Part shown: piece after piece, positions 11,561 to 22,477 of the stretch
Layout of the letters: every line of letters starts with the position of its first letter
Numbering within the stretch: position 1 is the first letter of the stretch
Origin: Lepas anatifera
Lineage: Eukaryota; Arthropoda; Thecostraca; Lepadidae
Length of the DNA stretch: 64,000 nucleotides
Reading direction: 5' to 3'
NCBI GenBank assembly: GCA_034440635.1
Contig: JAOTON010000977.1
Location: forward strand, 1,813,501 to 1,877,500
Translations under genes and position numbers: made by a program
The notes under the pieces: model-generated
What the model was told of the DNA's origin: nothing
Database searches by the model: none
Seen by the model: the letters and a program-made list of their open reading frames with translations, nothing else

Positions 11561-13356
11561 TGGCGGCATAACCTAACCTGTATTCGTCCCCTTCGACGAA
11601 TACAAACCAAATCAACTTTGCTGCGAGGCTGGTGACCGGCAAGGGGAGAGGGGGCCATACATCCTCGGTACTTACTGAGCTGTGATGGCTCAGTGCAGAG
11701 CAGCTAGTGCAATAGCACACTCTATGTGCGGTGTACCAGGCCATAGAGATGGGGCAGCCGCCGGTCTTTGTCAACACTATCGGAATTAGAGCGACCACCG
11801 CACACGGACATGGCACACGATGATCAAACCAGCTGACTCTACCGCGCATCAGGACATAATCGGGCAAATTTCGACTATGTTATCGCAGTGCCAAGCTCTT
11901 CTGCCTTGCAGGGACTTTCTCTAAGCTGAAAAAACATCAAATGCGCCAAAACTCTGCAAGTTTGCTAATCTTCCCAGATATTAGATAAGTGTCGCCCAGT
12001 AGTTGTTATTGCGCCTTAAATGTCATCAATACATTTCACAACTCAAAATTTTCACGGGTGACAACAAGTGAAGGACAATGAAAATGAAGGGTTTTCCCCA
12101 CTCGGTGGGAAGTATTTTATTGTACTCATACTCCACTTATAATCCCATTCCAATTAATAAAGGATTGATCTCCCTCGCCTTTCCCAACTATCGGCGCGTC
12201 GTCTTGGCTCTGTTGCGAGACTTCACTGCCCTCTTCAGGACTTCTTCAGGCTGAATGTTCAGTGTAACTTCGCAGTTGGATGGGAATGGGAAGTCAGAGC
12301 TTACGGCAGAAATGGCACGCTACAGACAACCAGGACATGGCATTGCCCCCAACTTTGGAAAGACCCGTCTTTATCGCCTGAGATCAATTGCCAGAAAGGC
12401 TAAGACAGCTATTACACAGGGTGTGACGGGGGATTTTCTCATTCAATAGTGATATTAAGGGACTTAGCTCGGTTTAGGGAGAACATTTGGGGGGAGGAGG
12501 GAGGGAACACTTGCAGTTTGTAGGAATATCAAAGGCGCATTCTGATCAAATTTTATAGCGCCTTGTTTGAAATATGTACGCAAAGAAACGGAGGAAACGT
12601 GTTTGGATTAATTACACTGAGCCACAGGCAAATTTCATCGTCACTTTAGAGAATGTGGTACCCTCAAGATATTTGAGGTCGCGCGAGAGTATGGCAAAGC
12701 ACACCGAGAACCCGTCTGAATTCGTATTTCGTTCGCCCCAAATATCCCCGTTTGCGGAGAAACTGGCACCTTCCCGGCGGAGATCAGCCTCTCTCCCTGT
12801 ACCCACCATTTCCCGCGGTGATGCTTGGCCTTGTACGCGGAATAGGGCTGCATGGTCATCATCTGCCCTGGAAAGACGCGTATTTTCCGCTAACAGCGGG
12901 TTTCGGGACAAACAAAACCTGAAATCAAAATTTACGGCCTTATCTAGGAAACTACTATCTGGCAGCTCAAAACTCTTCAAAACGTGTAACACGGGCGTGA
13001 TATAGCCTAGATGTTGAAAGCGCCCTATAAACCCCAATACACACAAAACGTGTAACATTACATTTGACTATATTCTTTTGCAACACAAAAGCATGGCATG
13101 TTGAAAACCACACGGTCGGCCGTCCAAGCGGAGTGTATGCCAGTGGTGTATCCACATCAGGTGTTGGGGGAGGGGAAAACAGGCCAAAACTGGTAAAATA
13201 TATATTTTTTAATCAGGCACAATCTCGAATGAGGGGCCTTTTTGTGTCTTGAGACCCGTCCTTCCCTCTTACTGGATCCTCCAGTAGTGGGTGCTGAAAC
13301 GTGTTGTCAATTAATCACGAGCGTGCACTTGTTTTAGAGCGTGGTGCACTCGGCAG
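11561..13356. other. Unassigned; overlapping open frames at 12574-13058
   Basis: No gene could be assigned. Both strands are open for about 430 bases (12574-13005 plus, 12612-13058 minus), but neither translation resembles a known family and there is no codon-level reason to prefer either. Earlier exons of the M13-like gene, including the one that should carry the zinc-binding HExxH motif, were looked for here and not identified. Confidence 0.4.
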
Positions 13357-13500
13357 ACTTCCGAACTGGTGGGACTCGGCGACCTCGGCGACCTACAGGC
13401 GGTACAGTCGCTGCGTGATGGACAGTCTCGACAACTACACCGTTCGGGTCGAGAAGGGCTTCGAGTACAAGTCAGCCAAGAGCTCCGGAGTCCACACCAG
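13357..13500 (+). CDS. M13 (neprilysin-like) metallopeptidase, exon a
   Basis: This internal exon follows a CGGCAG acceptor (ends at 13356) and ends CACACCAG before a GTAACG donor. It encodes about 47 residues beginning LPNWWDSAT, with a Cys in SRCVMDSLDNYT. The NWW-x3-T ... C-V pattern is the conserved segment that follows the HExxH helix in M13 peptidases (neprilysin, ECE, PHEX), which are zinc ectopeptidases that cut small peptides. The reading phase (two bases left over) joins the next exon in frame. The usual linker leading to the third zinc ligand differs in sequence from the family. Upstream exons were not found, so the gene is partial here. The family assignment rests mainly on the third exon and is supported by this one. 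Confidence 0.75.
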
Positions 13501-13916
13501 GTAACGGCTTCTGGAACAAGTAGCTCCCCCACACGACCGAGTGAGTTTTGACTTGAAGAATATAGGTGATTTTTCTTGTCTTTCTCATACTGCATGCAAC
13601 TTAACGCTGTGAAAGAGGCATCAACAATAAGTTCAGGGCACAAGCTACGGATATCTAAGCCTTCTAAAAAAATAAGGGTCTACCTTCTATATACAAGATG
13701 TCTTCCCACAACGTTTATACTGATGCTGAACGGACATGATTAGGCATATCAAGCCATTTTCCGTACTGTGAGCCACTTGCTTAAGACACTCATACCATAT
13801 CATATGACAATCCTGCAAAGACAGGATAAAACCTCAAATGCTATTGTGGTTTTGCACACAAAGCTGGATGGACTTTGTCTCTTCAAACCTGTGGAGGCAA
13901 AGTCTAACCGTTGCTG

Positions 13917-14145
13917 TCGCCCTCGTATTTCAGTTGGTGGGGCGTTGGACTCCCACGTGCTGGTCAAACACCATGCAGTGTTAGTGCATGTGTGAAGGCT
14001 AGGGATTGATTTCTTCAAATTATCTGGTACTCAAATATTTACCCAAAGTAGGTCGGCTGGCAACTGGCCGGCGCGGTGGGAGGGTGCTCTGAGCTGAGCA
14101 GCCGTCTCTGTGCTTTGTGGGATGTCAAGTGTTGACATTATTTTG
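13917..14145 (+). mobile_element. SINE-B copy, tRNA-derived
   Basis: The tRNA-like head TTTCAGTTGGTGGGGCGTTGG parallels CTCAGTTGGTAGAACGTTGG, read from the minus strand of 60160-60515. Later blocks GCAGTG(T/G)TAGTGCATG, GTAGGTCGGCTGGCAACTG and TGCTTTGTGGG match the same family. It is diverged, so an old insertion, and it lies wholly inside the intron. Confidence 0.7.
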
Positions 14146-14460
14146 CCTGTTCAGTTGGTGGTGCTGGGGTCACTGAAGAACTGAATGTTGCCGAGAATTT
14201 TACTTCGCGATTGATTCCACGAGACAAATCCGAAAACCCGCAAATTAGTCCGGATAGGTGAAGCAAACAGATGTCTTCAAATCGCTTAAAGGATGGGGAA
14301 TTGAAACAGGAAAATATTTCTTCACCGTTAAGTGTCACTTGGGGTTCTAATAACAGCCTGGTTTGGCTATTATAATGTTTGGGACTTAACGATACACCAA
14401 CTGCTGAGGTTATATGATATCTGAGGGGGAAGGGGAATGAGCTAGGCTTGAGCTAGGACA

Positions 14461-14572
14461 GGGCGCCAAATCCCACCTCTGGGTGGGCTCGGGCCCACGA
14501 CGCCCTGCACATGCAGAGTGTCATGAGCCTAGTGCGCGCTATAATCGACTGCACCACCTAGACTCCACCTGT
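14461..14572 (-). mobile_element. tRNA-Met-like SINE fragment
   Basis: The reverse complement reads GGTGGTGCAGTCGATTATAG as an A-box region, then CTCAT at the anticodon position and GGGCCCGAGCCC as a degenerate B box. The loops are too poor for a functional tRNA, so a tRNA-derived SINE or tRNA pseudogene is preferred. It sits in the intron, opposite to the gene. Confidence 0.5.
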
Positions 14573-14934
14573 TTTAGCTAAAAACACTCCATTTGTATTC
14601 GTATTCTTGTATGGCACAGCTTGGCAACAAAGTGTATTGTACATGGCAGCATGATGTGCTACCATATTATTACGTCACGCCAATGTGGAGGTTTTTCACC
14701 TCTTGCGAAGGGAAATTAAATAATACAAAGTATCAGCCTTATTGTTTTTTTTTAGAAATAAGGCACGACAATGTCACATTCACTTTGATAATATAATCAC
14801 CGTAAACTTGCTACATTCGGCATCCAAGCTTTGAAAAGAAAGCCCAATTAACACCTAAGCTACGTACAATCATGCCCCCGGTGCAGCACTCAGAAACGTA
14901 TCGACTTGAGTGACACTTGCGTGTGAATCTGCAG

Positions 14935-15070
14935 GTCGGAGGTTCGGCTGGACCCGCGGAAATCGGCCAAGTACGTCCAGTCCGAGCACCTGGCCTTCCG
15001 CCTCTCCTACAGTCTGTTCAACCGTCTGCTGGCCGAGGACGGTCCCCAGCTCACTCTGCCCGGCACACAG
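14935..15070 (+). CDS. M13 metallopeptidase-like, exon b
   Basis: Acceptor CTGCAG ends at 14934 and donor CAG|GTCTGT follows 15070. With the two bases carried from exon a, the frame gives 46 residues with no stop, including SEHLAFRLSYSLFNRLL. In M13 enzymes this place holds G-E-N-I-A-D-x-G-G, where the Glu is the third zinc ligand and the Asp supports a zinc-bound His. Here the Glu seems kept (S-E-H-L-A-F) but the Asp position is Phe and the Gly-Gly is absent, so catalysis is doubtful. The alignment was made by eye. The exon ends in phase 0, matching exon c. Confidence 0.7.
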
Positions 15071-15642
15071 GTCTGTGGACGCGGCTCTCGGGTAGCCTGA
15101 GTCTAACCATCAGGTGCTGTCACTATAGTGGGTCACCACCCTCGTGTCTTACGTCCCAGCTGTTTTAAAAGTCACTGGACTTTTACACTTGGAAAGTGAC
15201 AATTTTCAGCCTTGTAAAAACACTTCAGGCTCCGATGACAAATGTTACGGCGAAAGTGACAGCGACGCATAAGGGCATTGACATCTGTAAACCTTTGTTT
15301 ACAGGTTTCTTGCGGTTGCATTTTGCTCTCTGCAAGAATTGATGGCCACTTGCATTGTCACTTCTGCAGGCCGTGACAAGCGCATGTCAGTCCGGCGCTA
15401 CATTGACCCATTCCCGTAATGACATGGTCTTTTCACAATTCATTAGAGCTGGCATAAGAAGACGGACTATAATACGGACCCAAGAAAAGCACAGCTCACA
15501 TGGTCCTATTGCTTTTTAGGCTGTCAGTAGCATTGCATTTATTTTGATCCACTTGCGTGGTCAACAGTTTTGATTGAAACTGGCAGCGCACACGCGCGCG
15601 CGCGCGAGAGAGAGATAGAGAGATAGAGAGATAGAGATAGAG

Positions 15643-15720
<78 letters not shown>

Positions 15721-15800
15721 ACATATCAGGTTTCTCTCGTTGAGGTTGCCACCCGATTCAGTCAGTCGCGGAGGGATTTATGTACTCTGATGTGTTGCAG
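15071..15800 (+). other. Intron of the M13-like gene
   Basis: 730-base intron (GTCTGT ... TTGCAG) carrying the composite microsatellite at 15589-15726. No other feature was seen. Confidence 0.7.
15589..15726. repeat. Composite microsatellite CG/GA/GATA/TA
   Basis: Successive blocks of (CG)n, (GA)n, mixed GATAGA, (GATA)n and (TA)n over about 138 bases. Such a run is likely to vary in length between individuals. Confidence 0.95.
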
Positions 15801-16019
15801 GGCCAGACACCAGAGCAGCTGTTCTTTTTGACGTACGCCCAGAGTCGGTGCAGACACACAAACCCCTACCTGAAGGTTCTGCTGAACAGCGCCTTCAAGG
15901 AGTTCCCTCACCCCGAGATGGTCAATAACTTTGTTTACAACTCACCCGAGTTCATGGAGGCATTCAAGTGTCAAACTGTCCCTGCCAAGCACATGGGAAA
16001 GCAGTGTAAGTTGGAGTGA
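15801..16019 (+). CDS. M13 metallopeptidase-like, C-terminal exon
   Basis: Acceptor GTTGCAG ends at 15800, and 72 codons follow in phase 0 to a TGA at 16017-16019. GQTPEQLFFLTYAQSRC matches the family segment TPEQLFF-x2-A-Q-x-W-C with Arg in place of Trp. NSPEFMEAFKC and the last Cys (HMGKQCKLE) match the family C-terminus, where a Cys lies three residues from the end. This is the strongest evidence for an M13 gene and for its plus-strand end. A strong donor-like GTAAGT overlaps the final Cys codon, so a further tiny exon cannot be excluded. Expected location is a type II membrane or secreted protein, inferred from the family. Confidence 0.85.
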   Translation, partial: GQTPEQLFFLTYAQSRCRHTNPYLKVLLNSAFKEFPHPEMVNNFVYNSPEFMEAFKCQTVPAKHMGKQCKLE

Positions 16020-17095
16020 ACTTTGTGATGAGTGCTGAGATTTGAGATACGACTGGTATAAGGCGCGTTTTTCTTATAAATAATACAGCAAATTTGCATG
16101 TCACAATGTTAGCAAATCCATGAAGGTGTATGTGTTGATATAGCGATGTTTACATGCTGCTGTCTCGTGAAAATTGTTTCAAAAATCGTGCTTATCCCCG
16201 GCTGCACCTTTAGTGGCTGTACGTTCGGAAATTGTTATTTACGGAAACAGCTTCTTTACCTTTGGATGTCAGGGATCTTGTTTATTCTTGTATTCCGTCA
16301 TCGCTGTAGACTGAACGGTAAGCTGTGCGGGTGTGGGGATGCACTTGTATCTTCAGAACGGAATAGTTAACATTACTGAAAAAGGGCCAACAATGAATAA
16401 GTTTTAAGGGAGCACTAAATATAGAAGGCTGTTCCGATGTCTCAATCGGGAAATCAGGAGTCCCAATCAGCATTAAATCAGTGACTTGTGGAGTGCTAGT
16501 AAGTGTACTGAAAGCAACAAATAGTTCGCAGGTTACAATTTCTCTAAAATTTGAAGTGAAACAAAAAGTCATTGATCTGCATCTCTCTACAGTGGTGTGT
16601 GTTTACAAGACTTAACATGTATGTACGTCTCACAATCAAATGCAAAGGATCCGACTGCCATGATTTCTCTGCCGAGTTGGTAGCGACGGAACTGTGGTGC
16701 GTGTGACTGAGCGCGATGTTATTGGGGCTATTCCCACCAGGCATACCTGCTCAATAACAGGGAGTATTTTCGTGGGTGTACAAGAATGCTCTCCACCGAG
16801 CCAGATATGACACGGAAGCCAGATGCCCGCTATGGGAATTGAACCCACGTTAATCCACGCCACCCCAATCTGGAGACAGGCAATGAAGCCAGGGGTCACC
16901 CGGCCCACGGTATTTTTATGTGAAAACTTATAAAGTATGTGTGACCCCTGCAGAGCAATGGAGTGGCGCACATTTAATTCTGCAATGTGTAGTTTCATTG
17001 CCATGGATGTATGAAATACAATTTTGATACGCAGCTACGCTTTTGATGGTCGTTTGTTTGGGATATGGTTTTGTTCCGAACAGTTTTTTACCTTT
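16020..17095. other. 3' flank of the M13 gene, no further gene seen
   Basis: No recognisable coding frame. A weak tRNA-like fragment is listed separately. A canonical AATAAA polyadenylation signal was not seen in the first few hundred bases; GAATAA occurs at about 16394. Confidence 0.4.
16740..16910 (-). mobile_element. Possible tRNA-like SINE fragment
   Basis: On the minus strand CGTGGGTTCAATTCCC is a good B box (16834-16851), with TGGCTTCATTGCC upstream as a possible A box. No clear tail or target duplication was found. Confidence 0.35.
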
Positions 17096-17099
17096 GGAG

Positions 17100-17318
17100 G
17101 TGAGGGATTGTGTGCTGTGTGAGCGGGATTTCGTGGTGTAGAGACTTGTGGCTCGCGCGCCCACTTTCCAAGCTGCTGGCCCGGAGTCGAGGCACGGAAG
17201 ATTCTCCATGAGCAAGGAATGGTTGGATCCTAGGAATCACTTCCAACAGGGAAAGACTTGGCGACTGCACCATCTGTCATTGACAGTTGGTGCATCGATA
17301 ATCAACAACTGTTATGTT
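17100..17318 (+). mobile_element. SINE-A copy, diverged
   Basis: The 3' half CTTCCAACAGGGAAAGACTTGG ... GTTGGTGCATCGATAATCAACAA follows the better preserved copy at 59526-59707. The 5' part has a poor B box (CCCGGAGTCGAGGC). Confidence 0.6.
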
Positions 17319-17329
17319 GGCGTGAGAAT

Positions 17330-18488
17330 ACATAGTACAGAGCCCAGTATGAGGCCAAGTAAGGATTGTCTTATAAATACTTTTTTGGCAAAAAGTCGTC
17401 AAGTCTAGCAGGTTTGGGACCCTACCCTGAATCATCATGATAATATGCACCACTGGAGTGTCATAACGGCCCTGTGAAGATAACGGATGGGGCTGTAAAA
17501 AAAACTTCCTACCCTAAACCATTTAGCACAGTTGAACCTCTTAATTTTGCACTGGCGACCACCAAGACAGGCATTGTTCACTCTAAGGGCTCAAAAGGGT
17601 TAATTATAATATTTGCATGGACACACATGTTAGAAGCCGTTGCAATGCTCCTTGTCGGACACTTTTGTTTTGCACGACTGGTTCTGGTGCAACAACGGCC
17701 TTCAGCAAAAGGCCATTACGACGCAAGACACGGGTTTTCAGCTGTTCAGTTCAGAAATAGAAGGGCACTGGTTCCTTGTGGACGAAAATTTGAAGGGCTT
17801 GGGATCATCTAGGATGGGGGACTGGGGGACCAAAAATGGTCCCAGTTTGTATGTAAAAATACTGATTTAGTACAAAAAGAGATTAACGATCTACAAGAAA
17901 GCCAGTATATATGCCGATATTGGTGCATAAAAGTAACTAAATAAATCATAATGATACGATTATTCCCCCTGTTGGTGCACCGATAATCAATAATTGTTAT
18001 GGCGATATATTATTGTTAAGATCACTGACGAACAATAATTTAACTTGAGATGCACACGGGTGCTAGGACAGGCACCATGGGCTCTATCCGCGCCAAAATA
18101 GATGCATTTCCCTATTTTTACACCACATGAAGACAGGAATGAGAATATGTGCCCTTTGACTGAGTAGCGGATATTTATGGGCTTTTTAGTGCTTTTCTAT
18201 CTGATGCAGTTTCTACTCCATTCACTCGGGGCGCTTCAACAGTTAGAGCCGGCTATTCGAGGGCACAGATTAGATAGAAACTAGTGGCCATTTTGTTTCG
18301 TTTTGAGGCAGAAATCACCGAAACACCTCATTTCAACAGTTTTGACGTCCCGGTTATTATATTTCCCATCGTCTAATTCGCCATTATTTTTTTCAATTAC
18401 ACCAATCTCCTCTGCATGGCTTGCTTTGTTATTTTCCTTCTTTGGACATTTGTCATTTTTAGATTGTTTTCTTTGTTACCAAATGGTA
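17330..18488. other. No gene seen
   Basis: Frames at 17474-17870 lack recognisable motifs. AT-rich sequence without a repeat family match in the window. Confidence 0.45.
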
Positions 18489-18856
18489 CATTATAGCAGA
18501 GCTGCAAAAATTCGGGCTCTCGGGTCATAAAGTGCCCGACAGATTTTAGGGCACGGTATGGTCTTGCGACAGATCTTACAATCTGTGAGAAAAAAATCTT
18601 GAAAGGAAGCAGAAAATATTTTTTGTTCTAAAAACTCAATATTAGAATTGTCACCTCTTTCACTCAACAAGTTTTTCATGAATTTGCACCTCTCCCATAT
18701 CAAGCCAGTGTGCGGCAAGAACCGATGGAAAATCGAGGGCTTATGCACAGAGGGTCTTTTTCGAGGGACTTATGAATCGAGGAACCTTTGAATAGAGGGC
18801 CTTATGTACAGAGGGCCTTTTAAACGTCACCCAGAAAATCCTCTGCTGGAAAAATT

Positions 18857-18930
18857 CCTTCACCGGCCTGTCGGGCCCGATTTGTATTCCATAGCACGCG
18901 ACAGCTTGGCCCGACAGGCCGCCGTGAAGG
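18857..18930. repeat. Hairpin inside hAT-like element
   Basis: Arms 18857-18877 and 18908-18930 (CCTTCACCGGCCTGTCGGGCC and its complement) pair with a two-base bulge. Confidence 0.8.
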
Positions 18931-18992
18931 TAAAGGCGACAGGCAAAACAGTTTTTTCCTTCGTTTCCTTCGTTTGGAAGTGCGCTCAACAC

Positions 18993-19030
18993 TGCCGCAA
19001 GGGCGCTGTTTGACCAGCGCCCTTGCGGCA
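18993..19030. repeat. Perfect 16-bp hairpin inside hAT-like element
   Basis: TGCCGCAAGGGCGCTG at 18993-19008 pairs exactly with 19015-19030 across the loop TTTGAC. Subterminal GC-rich hairpins like this could be transposase-binding or stem structures; the function is not known. Confidence 0.85.
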
Positions 19031-19257
19031 AAGCCAGTGTAAAAGATATCTTTGGTTTGAAGAAAAGCAGCCCTGCGGTTTGGTGTGTTGCCTTGTGGAT
19101 ATGGCGGAGGCCAAGGCCCTAGAATCCCGTGGTGTGGTGGAGGCAATACGTTGCAAGGTTGTGTTTTTGATTATTTTTCTCTTGCATTACTTTGGTATAC
19201 ATCTTGAGTAAACTGGCTGAGCCTGGATTTCATCGTCCATAGTTGAAGGGCTGATAA

Positions 19258-19494
19258 ATGGCTCCGATTAAGCTGAAGCCCCTTCCACCGTCCCGTGTCA
19301 AGCTTAAATGTGGATTTGAGGGATGTGGGTATTTTGGCGAGAAACGTTTTTTTAAGGAGCATCAGCGAATCAAGCATTCTGGGCTGCCCTGCAAGTTCAG
19401 GAACAGTGGTTTTGGCCAAGGAGGTCGTTTTGAAGCATGGATCAAACAGCGGGCAGATCAGAACAGTGTGGGGAGAAAACAAAGAAGTAAGTGA
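19258..19494 (+). CDS. Zinc-finger-like open frame in hAT-like element
   Basis: A 78-codon frame starting at ATG 19258. It has one C-x4-C-x11-H-x4-H arrangement (LKCGFEGCGYFGEKRFFKEH, then RIKH), close to a C2H2 finger, with further Cys and Gly downstream and a basic C-terminus. GTAAGT at about 19486 just before the stop looks like a splice donor, so this may be the first exon of a spliced protein. hAT transposases often carry an N-terminal DNA-binding zinc finger (usually BED type), which makes a transposase-derived exon plausible. No later exon was recognised before 21050. It could equally be a captured host exon. Confidence 0.45.
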   Translation: MAPIKLKPLPPSRVKLKCGFEGCGYFGEKRFFKEHQRIKHSGLPCKFRNSGFGQGGRFEAWIKQRADQNSVGRKQRSK

Positions 19495-21073
19495 TGTGGT
19501 GTTCGTTGTAATTTCGGCAGCTTAAATTTATTTCCACACAGTATGTTATGCTCACTGTTGATCAATAATTTTAAATGATATTAATAAGGGAAAATGAATT
19601 TTACCAGCAGACTGGTCAAATTAGACTAAAACATTTGATTTTCCCTTCCATCCTCTGTTAAATCCAATGCCTGTTTGTCCAAAATTAACCACAAAAGTTG
19701 CATACCTTCATCAGTGGATTTGTAGATGCCAAAGAAACAAACTCTTCACCTTTCCACATTAATTTGAGTTTTAAGTACCAAACTATTTCTCCTATTTCAT
19801 TTTATTCACTTACCTAAATATGCCTATGATCTATGTCAAGGGGACAAAGATATAACAAAAACACAGCCTAGTGCAACCTTTATTCATTCCCTTTACTCTT
19901 AACTTCCTTGGAAACATGATATTTATTTGACATTTACTATCTAACTGACTTAAGGTTATTTATTAGCCTCATGAACTTCAGATCCTAAACCACGTACCCT
20001 CATGGAAATGAGCACGGAAATGCATGAAAACTTTGAGATAGCCAACAGCTTCAAAATTTAGGATTTTTAATGTAAACATGCATTTAAAGTCATGGAAAGC
20101 TAATATTACATGTTTGTATTCAACTACAAGTAGCCATGATCCTTAAAAACACTTTCAAATATCAAAAGTACCCTCCAATCTTGTTTGTCTGGCCATCAGA
20201 GCAAAATCCATATATAAATTTTGGGGGTTTCTTCCAAATTACCCCTCCCACCTCCAAAAACTGAAATCATGAAAATCTGCAGAAGCTGGCATAAGTAACC
20301 GCATGGTATGGGAACCAGGTCAGCTTTCTTCCATTGCAAACTATATTTTTAAGTATTCTGGGCTGGACTATGTAACATAATAACAAAATATCACTTATTC
20401 TCATTCTAGTCCAGCATTTTTGTCAATGGCGGCTGCAGAGGACTGAAAAGGGGGCTGCTTTTCATGTTATTGTATATTTCCACCTGTGACCTAAATCATC
20501 TGAATTCAAGACTGAGTCTTATTCAAGGCCCAGTCGAGCTGAATTTGACACACACTATTTGTATGCTGTACGTCCACAAATCTCAAATTACATCCAATAA
20601 TAAATTTCCTTTACCAATGGTGACTCCAGAAAATGGGAATTGGTGGTTCGGTATTCAATTTGTTATAGGTTTCTGCCGATAACCTTAATTTCCTGAGCGT
20701 ATCTGATAATTGAAAACCCGAAGAACAGTCTCAGTTCTAGAGTTTTGAAAATTAATAGACTTGTGTCATTCCACTTAGATTTTCCATAGGCGGCTTCAGA
20801 GCACGAAAAATAAGGATATCACACATATAAGGATTAGAGCACAAAAATAAGGATAATGATATCCATTGGTGCCAAACTTGAAGTTTTTTATGCTAATTTT
20901 AGTATTTTCTATTAAGAATGTGGAAAAAGAGTAGGAACATTTTACCAATTGAATGGGTTTTAGACAATTTTAATAGTCCTATCCTAACCATCCGACAGAT
21001 TTGGAGGTTTTTTCGAAAGTGCCGACAGATTTGAGATTTTTGCAGCTCTGCATTATAGCAATACTTACAACCT

Positions 21074-21250
21074 TAAGATGAGAGGCCCCGGAGCGTCTGC
21101 CTCCTGGCCCATAGGTTCCGGGTTCAGGGATGGCGAGTTCTCCGAATTAGTATAACATGATTCCCACAACAAGAAAAAACAGCAGGGCGAAGGCCTCGAC
21201 TCCGCATGACTTAGCAATTGGAGCGTTGTTAAATCCCAACAACTAATAAA
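21074..21250 (+). mobile_element. SINE-A copy, diverged
   Basis: GAGAGGCCCCGGAGCGTCTGCC leads to the B-box-like CCGGGTTCAGGG, and the tail TTGGAGCGTTGTTAAATCCCAACAA matches that of 59526-59707. It lies directly beside the right end of the hAT-like element. Confidence 0.55.
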
Positions 21251-21258
21251 CCACCTAG

Positions 21259-21780
21259 TTGCCAAACGACTTGCTGGCCGCAAGCGATTTGAATTGTCTT
21301 AATTCGCCCACCATTTTCCGATACCTGCGGGCGTCAAATCAGTGGGGCGGCGACACCTGGCAGCAGGGTCCCGTTTCACGTCCCTGCCCAGCTGACCGGA
21401 TGGACGCCCCCACCTGCGGGTTTCCGCCGGTCGCACGCCGACAGCCGGCGGGTCGCAGCACTTGCAGGTCTTCCAGCCAGGCCACCATGGGGCAATGTCT
21501 GTGGGGAGACGGTGGCCGAGCCAGCGGCGCGTCGCAGCGGCTCGTCACCGCGTGGCTTCCCCTCTTGCCGGTCTTCAAAACCAGATACCGCGATCCTGTT
21601 AGTGGCCATCACAAAACTGATAAATGCTCGTTTTGGGAGGGCAGATTGTCGCTGCAGCAGAACGTGGAGAGATGCGTGCCGTGTTGGTTAACCCTCAACC
21701 AAGTGGAGAGCACTTCGGGTGAGTGGTCCCAGATCAGTGGAGATGAAACAACCCGTTCTGTTTCGGGTGAATATTTGTAA
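21259..21780 (+). other. GC-rich island with unrecognised open frame
   Basis: A 173-codon frame crosses a clearly GC-rich block (about 21320-21570) in AT-rich surroundings. Both strands are open there, which follows from the base composition. The translation shows no family motif. It could be a CpG-island-like remnant or foreign repeat; there is no evidence for a protein. Confidence 0.25.
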
Positions 21781-22249
21781 ACGTGAAGAAGCATAGCTAC
21801 CACGTAGATACAAGAAATCTTTACGAGATTCAAGGTCATTTGGGAGCCGGGTCAATACCGCGGCTGCTCCTTGTCAACATATTGTCAGAGGTGCAGAAAG
21901 TATGCTGGTTGTTACAAATATGCCTCATTTGTCACACAGTCTGGAAATTGCAATCGTATGCTTGTATGTTATTTTCAATTTGCTGAATGTCTTTTACCTG
22001 TCTCTCCTTTTTGCGGCAGATACGGTTCAACCGTTCTTCATGCTAACACCCTACGATTACAGCATGAAAGTGCGAAGATTTGTGGGTTTTTTGGAAGATG
22101 TTTTCATTTTTGGAAGGAAAGTTTCCAATTATGGGTGATTGTTCCAGTATTGAGATCATGACTTATTAGAAACTCTGACTACAGTTATCCCCCACTGACA
22201 TGCATTTCCATTTTTTGGAGTTCTATTTATAAATCATTTTCCCATGATT

Positions 22250-22339
22250 GGGAACGTAGCTATTATTAGGAAAACAGCTATTATTGAGAACGCAGTTATT
22301 GCTGGGAGCGTAGCTACAATTGGGAGTTCTGATCACAGC
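22250..22339. repeat. Degenerate 18-bp tandem repeat, five units
   Basis: Units such as GGGAACGTAGCTATTATT, AGGAAAACAGCTATTATT and GGGAGCGTAGCTACAATT follow one another without gaps. One frame reads as six-residue repeats, but there is no gene context. Confidence 0.75.
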
Positions 22340-22477
22340 CCCTCCTCCCTCCCTCCCTCCTCCACTAACCCACTATCCTACATATCAACAAAAGGGATAA
22401 AATGTGAACAATATATTGGGCCATAGACGCGTGGGCGTCGAAAGCGAGGGAATTTAAAACATTTATGACATCGATGA

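Larger units (their letters stand above)
13501..14934 (+). other. Intron of the M13-like gene
   Basis: A GT-AG intron of 1434 bases between exons a and b. It contains a SINE-B copy on the plus strand and a tRNA-Met-like SINE on the minus strand. Confidence 0.7.
18497..21050. mobile_element. hAT-like element, 2554 bp, 8-bp target duplication
   Basis: The ends CAGAGCTGCAAAAATTC and GAGATTTTTGCAGCTCTG are terminal inverted repeats. They are flanked by an exact 8-bp duplication CATTATAG (18489-18496 and 21051-21058). CAG-type ends with an 8-bp duplication are the structural signature of the hAT superfamily. The interior has two strong hairpins, one zinc-finger-like frame and about 1.5 kb of AT-rich sequence. 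No hAT dimerisation domain or complete transposase frame is seen, so it is probably nonautonomous. Confidence 0.85.

Noticed and set aside
12574..13058. Overlapping open frames on both strands as an upstream exon of the M13 gene
   Set aside because: Neither shows the HExxH helix or any M13 motif, and no splice sites place them in frame with the exon at 13357.
22244..22426. Hexapeptide-repeat (left-handed beta-helix) protein from the frame over the 18-bp units
   Set aside because: Only about four imperfect six-residue units, no flanking domain, and the pattern is explained by the DNA tandem repeat.
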